A DNA stretch of 34,077 bases from Bryobacterales bacterium (GTDB lineage Bacteria; Acidobacteriota; Terriglobia; Bryobacterales; Bryobacteraceae): positions 1-34,077 of the forward strand of contig JAIXKK010000128.1 of the NCBI GenBank assembly GCA_026954325.1, written 5' to 3'. Both the position numbers and the translations under genes were made by a program. The notes beneath the pieces are model-generated. The model was given only the letters and a program-made list of their open reading frames with translations. It was not told the origin of the DNA and did not search any database. Numbering within the stretch: the first letter of the stretch is position 1; the number at the start of each line of letters is the position of its first letter. Shown here piece after piece: positions 31,970-34,077 of the stretch.

Positions 31970-32718
31970 GCCTGCCGCCCGGGGCTCATGTTACGGGCCT
32001 TCGCGTATTTCAGGAAACTATAGAGCATCGCCATATAGGCGATCGCCATGCCTTCCATGCCGTCGAGATACCCGCGCCGCACGAAGTACGTTCGGAAGAA
32101 CGTCCACATGGGGTCGAGCAGCAAGTGGCGCCATGTGATACTCTTGCCGCGCGCCACCACCTCTTCTGCCGCAAGCGTCGTGTAGCGGTCCATCGTGCGC
32201 AGGTGTTCGGTAAACGATTGGCAGGTGTAATGCAGCAGGTTCGAATTGAGATGACCCAGCGTCCCCGTGACCGTTACGCTTTCATGGACATATTCGCCCG
32301 TCCAACAGGCTTTGTCACGGCGGTAGAGGCGGATCTTGCGGTCCGGATACCAGCCTCCGTGCAGGATCCACTTGCCCAGATATTGGGCCAGGCGGGGCAT
32401 GGTGTAGGCGTCATACTCGGGTCCGTTCTTTTTGAGAAGCCAGATATCGGCCTCGAGCGACTCGCTGAGCGCTTCATCGGCGTCGATGGAGAGGATCCAG
32501 TCGTAGCGCGCCTGCTCGGTGGCGTAGTTCTTCTGCCCGGCATACCCGCGCCACGGCGATTCGATCACGCGCGCGCCCAGTTCGCGCGCAATCTCCATGG
32601 TGCGATCTATGGATCCGCTGTCCACCACGACAATCTCGTCACAGCAGCGCAGGCTCTCAATGGCCCTGGCAATGTTGCGTTCCTCGTCTCGCGCGATGAT
32701 GGTGGCGGAAATCTTCAT
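31966..32718 (-). CDS. Family-2 glycosyltransferase, WaaE/KdtX-like
   Basis: A 250-residue GT-A enzyme. It begins KISATIIARDEERNIARAIE, with the nucleotide-binding EIVVVDSGSIDRTMEIAREL, the family-specific WRGYAGQKNYA, and the metal DxD motif in WILSIDADEALSESLEADIW (about 95-102). Later stretches WILHGGWYPDRKIRLYRRDK and ESVTVTGTLGHLNSNLLHYT match the LgtF/WaaE/KdtX group, which adds a glucose or similar sugar to the lipopolysaccharide inner core. A weakly hydrophobic C-terminal segment (about 205-245) may attach it to the inner membrane. It lies 9 nt after the M50 protease gene and overlaps the next glycosyltransferase by 4 nt. Confidence 0.87.
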   Translation of the reverse strand: MKISATIIARDEERNIARAIESLRCCDEIVVVDSGSIDRTMEIARELGARVIESPWRGYAGQKNYATEQARYDWILSIDADEALSESLEADIWLLKKNGPEYDAYTMPRLAQYLGKWILHGGWYPDRKIRLYRRDKACWTGEYVHESVTVTGTLGHLNSNLLHYTCQSFTEHLRTMDRYTTLAAEEVVARGKSITWRHLLLDPMWTFFRTYFVRRGYLDGMEGMAIAYMAMLYSFLKYAKARNMSPGRQA

Positions 32719-32727
32719 GGGGTCCAG

Positions 32728-33702
32728 TCAAAGCGCGGCGGTGGCGACGGGAGCAGGCATGAAGCAGATGACGAACACAACCAGGCTCACCCAGGCAAGG
32801 CGCCTACGGCCTTTGCTGAGCGGCACGGGATCATAGATGGGAGGGTGGCGGAGTCCGAAGAAAAACAACACCACCGCCCAGGCCCACCACGGCCAATACA
32901 AAAATCCGAGCGGAAGGAGGGCCACCCAGAAGATCCTGGAGAGCAGCCGGAAGCGATAATCCGCCACCGAGTAGAGAATATGCCCTCCATCGAGTTGCCC
33001 GAAGGGCAGAAGGTTGAGCGCGGTGGCGAAGATTCCCACCCACGCCGCGCGCGCCACCGGGTGCAGATAGATGTCGGCGCCAGGAACCCCGGGAAAGATC
33101 ACCGCCTCGAGCGCGCGCACCAGCAGCGGCGAGCCGAACACCAGGTCTCCCTGCTCGGCAATGCCCGGCACGATCTTCGAATAGGCCAGTCCGATGCCGA
33201 GGGCTGGAATCAGGAAGACGAATCCCGCGAGAGGCCCCGCAATCCCCACATCAAACAACTGGCGGCGGGCGTAAATGGGCGAACGGATGCGAATGAACGC
33301 GCCCAGGGTCCCAATGAACGTCGGAGCCGGAAGGAAGTACGGCAGGCTGGCATCCAGACGGTAGTGCACGCACGCCAGGTAGTGGCCGAATTCGTGGGCC
33401 AGCAGGATGAGCAGCAGCGGTCCGGAAAACAGCAGGCCCTGCGCCATTCTGCGCGGATTTTTCCAGATTTCCATATAGGCCGCGACGTCCTGGTCGAGTT
33501 CAAAGGCAGGCCGGTTATGCTCAAAGTTCTCCACCATCCGCGAACCCACGAACGTGGTTGTGCAGATGGTGAGCAGAAAGAGAAGAATGTGCAGCCAGAG
33601 ACGCTGGCGGGCGGTGAGCAGGCTCCAGGTCTGTGCCCAACCACCCGCTCCGCCGGAGGCGCCGCGCGGCAGGGCAAACGGCGGATAATCCTGCGAGGCC
33701 AC
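32728..33702 (-). CDS. M50-type membrane metalloprotease (site-2 protease family)
   Basis: A 324-residue inner-membrane zinc protease. The zinc motif is HEFGH (H103, E104, H107) within a hydrophobic helix, and the third ligand D238 lies in NLLPFGQLDGGHI, both in the expected transmembrane positions. The intervening GTLGAFIRIRSPIYARRQLF and DVGIAGPLAGFVFL are also typical. There is no PDZ domain, so it belongs to the PDZ-less group rather than RseP. Such proteases cleave anti-sigma factors or other membrane segments within the bilayer; the substrate is unknown. The start is GTG at 33702 without a clear Shine-Dalgarno, 6 nt after the HU-like gene stop, so translation is probably coupled. Confidence 0.88.
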   Translation of the reverse strand: MASQDYPPFALPRGASGGAGGWAQTWSLLTARQRLWLHILLFLLTICTTTFVGSRMVENFEHNRPAFELDQDVAAYMEIWKNPRRMAQGLLFSGPLLLILLAHEFGHYLACVHYRLDASLPYFLPAPTFIGTLGAFIRIRSPIYARRQLFDVGIAGPLAGFVFLIPALGIGLAYSKIVPGIAEQGDLVFGSPLLVRALEAVIFPGVPGADIYLHPVARAAWVGIFATALNLLPFGQLDGGHILYSVADYRFRLLSRIFWVALLPLGFLYWPWWAWAVVLFFFGLRHPPIYDPVPLSKGRRRLAWVSLVVFVICFMPAPVATAAL

Positions 33703-33708
33703 GAGTGA

Positions 33709-33978
33709 CTATTGCAGAGTCTGCAACTCCTTGCCGGGCTTGAAGCGAACCGCTTTCCCCGGAGGAATCGCGACTTCGGCCCCCGTGCGAGGGTTGCGGC
33801 CGATGCCGGTCTTGCGCGGGCGCACGTTGAAGATGCCAAATCCGCGCAGTTCGATGCGCTCGCCGTTGCCAAGCGCGCGTTTCATGCATTCGAAGACGGT
33901 CTCCACGGCCATCTCCGCTTTTGTTTTGGTGATGCCGGTACGGTTCACGACTTCATTGATGATGTCCAGCTTGATCAA
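33709..33978 (-). CDS. HU/IHF-family DNA-binding protein
   Basis: An 89-residue nucleoid protein with dimeric HU fold. Visible features are IKLDIINEVVNRTGITKTKA, VETVFECMKRALGNGERIEL, then the core RGFGIFNVRPRKTGIGRNPR with the DNA-binding beta-arm TGAEVAIPPGKAVRFKPGK. The GIGRNPRTG arm with its Pro is intact. I choose a TTG at 33978 as start: GGGAGG lies 6 nt ahead and related proteins begin right there. An ATG 24 nt upstream would lengthen the product with LDGGRCA and put the Shine-Dalgarno inside the coding region. It heads the operon with the M50 protease, two glycosyltransferases and prepilin peptidase, an unusual place for an HU gene. Confidence 0.88.
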   Translation of the reverse strand: MIKLDIINEVVNRTGITKTKAEMAVETVFECMKRALGNGERIELRGFGIFNVRPRKTGIGRNPRTGAEVAIPPGKAVRFKPGKELQTLQ

Positions 33979-34046
33979 TGCACACCTCCCGCCATCGAGC
34001 ACGCGGCCAAAACAACGGAAAGAACCGCTACGACGGCAAACCTCAT
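33975..34046 (-). CDS. Possible 23-residue lipoprotein-like micro-ORF
   Basis: On the minus strand an ATG at 34046 opens 23 codons: MRFAVVAVLSVVLAACSMAG, then GVH and TGA. It looks like a miniature lipoprotein signal peptide with a lipobox LAAC and eight mature residues, in the style of entericidin-like peptides. Its stop overlaps the HU TTG start (TTGA). Against it, no Shine-Dalgarno is visible and the -10 box of the predicted promoter covers its ATG, so it would need an earlier transcription start, beyond the window edge. Confidence 0.25.
   Translation of the reverse strand: MRFAVVAVLSVVLAACSMAGGVH
33985..33990 (-). promoter_or_regulatory. Shine-Dalgarno deciding the TTG start of the HU-like gene
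   Basis: GGGAGG on the minus strand, 6 nt before TTG at 33976-33978. Confidence 0.65.
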
Positions 34047-34074
34047 GATAGGATTGAAGTTAAACTGTTGTCAA
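34045..34074 (-). promoter_or_regulatory. Sigma-70-type promoter of the HU-protease-glycosyltransferase operon
   Basis: TTGACA (34069-34074, perfect), 18 bp, TATCAT (34045-34050, five of six bases) on the minus strand. Transcription would begin near 34038, leaving a leader of about 60 nt before the TTG start. Confidence 0.7.
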
Positions 34075-34077
34075 GCA

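Noticed and set aside
1..34077. CRISPR arrays, tRNA/rRNA genes, insertion sequences, integrases, toxin-antitoxin pairs
   Set aside because: No regular repeat-spacer pattern, no tRNA-like or rRNA-like sequence, no transposase or integrase motif and no toxin-antitoxin-sized gene pair were seen.

Overview
The window is GC-rich bacterial DNA with tightly packed genes and no RNA genes, insertion sequences, CRISPR arrays or phage genes that I can recognise. The gene set points to Acidobacteriota, most likely the Bryobacterales/Solibacter side. It includes an Oar-like TonB-dependent receptor with an N-terminal carboxypeptidase-regulatory-like domain next to a very long TPR protein, a CRTAC1-type FG-GAP/ASPIC-UnbV protein, a DUF151 nuclease-like protein, a PEP-CTERM-like surface protein, and an amidohydrolase with a signal peptide. 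The assignment is inferred from protein families; no marker gene proves it.

Layout. 1-399 (-): 5'-terminal part of a flippase-like membrane protein running off the left edge. 494-5283 (+): FadN/FadB-like hydroxyacyl-CoA dehydrogenase/crotonase fusion, dapA, dapD (lysine/meso-diaminopimelate pathway) and an RraA-like protein. 5295-6335 (-): Crp/Fnr regulator followed by a cupin. 6550-11588 (+): YwiC-like membrane protein, miaB, DUF151 bifunctional-nuclease protein, an unrecognised 110-residue protein, and a large secreted protein with a Vps62-like core. 11744-13426 (+) is the CRTAC1 protein, converging with 13431-19439 (-), the Oar-like receptor and TPR protein behind a strong promoter.

19568-21550 (+): GntR/FCD regulator and an L-fuconate-dehydratase-like enolase-superfamily enzyme, probably a sugar-acid module. 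21551-22874 has no intact gene but carries three recognisable remnants: the C-terminal end of a DUF4091-type protein, the C-terminal half of a GltD-like oxidoreductase, and a multiply frameshifted amidohydrolase that was once translationally coupled to the isopropylmalate/tartrate-dehydrogenase-like gene at 22871-23941 (-). This decayed junction is the most unusual structure in the window.

24045-29230 (+): a nucleoside salvage operon with pyrimidine-nucleoside phosphorylase, NupC-type transporter, purine-nucleoside phosphorylase, cytidine deaminase and a deaminase-type amidohydrolase with an apparent signal peptide; several junctions are ATGA overlaps. 29385-30089 (+): a secreted protein with a PEP-CTERM-like tail. 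30264-33978 (-): an apparent operon reading HU-like protein, M50 site-2-type protease, family-2 glycosyltransferase, short GT4-type glycosyltransferase, prepilin peptidase, with junctions from 9-nt gaps to 4-nt overlaps and a near-consensus promoter at the right edge. The HU-like gene most likely starts at a TTG codon behind a good Shine-Dalgarno, and a 23-codon lipoprotein-like reading frame overlaps that start.

I did not find a clear new defence or mobile system. The best leads are the decayed cluster, the exported nucleoside deaminase, the Vps62-like secreted protein, and the HU-headed envelope operon with its possible micro-lipoprotein.
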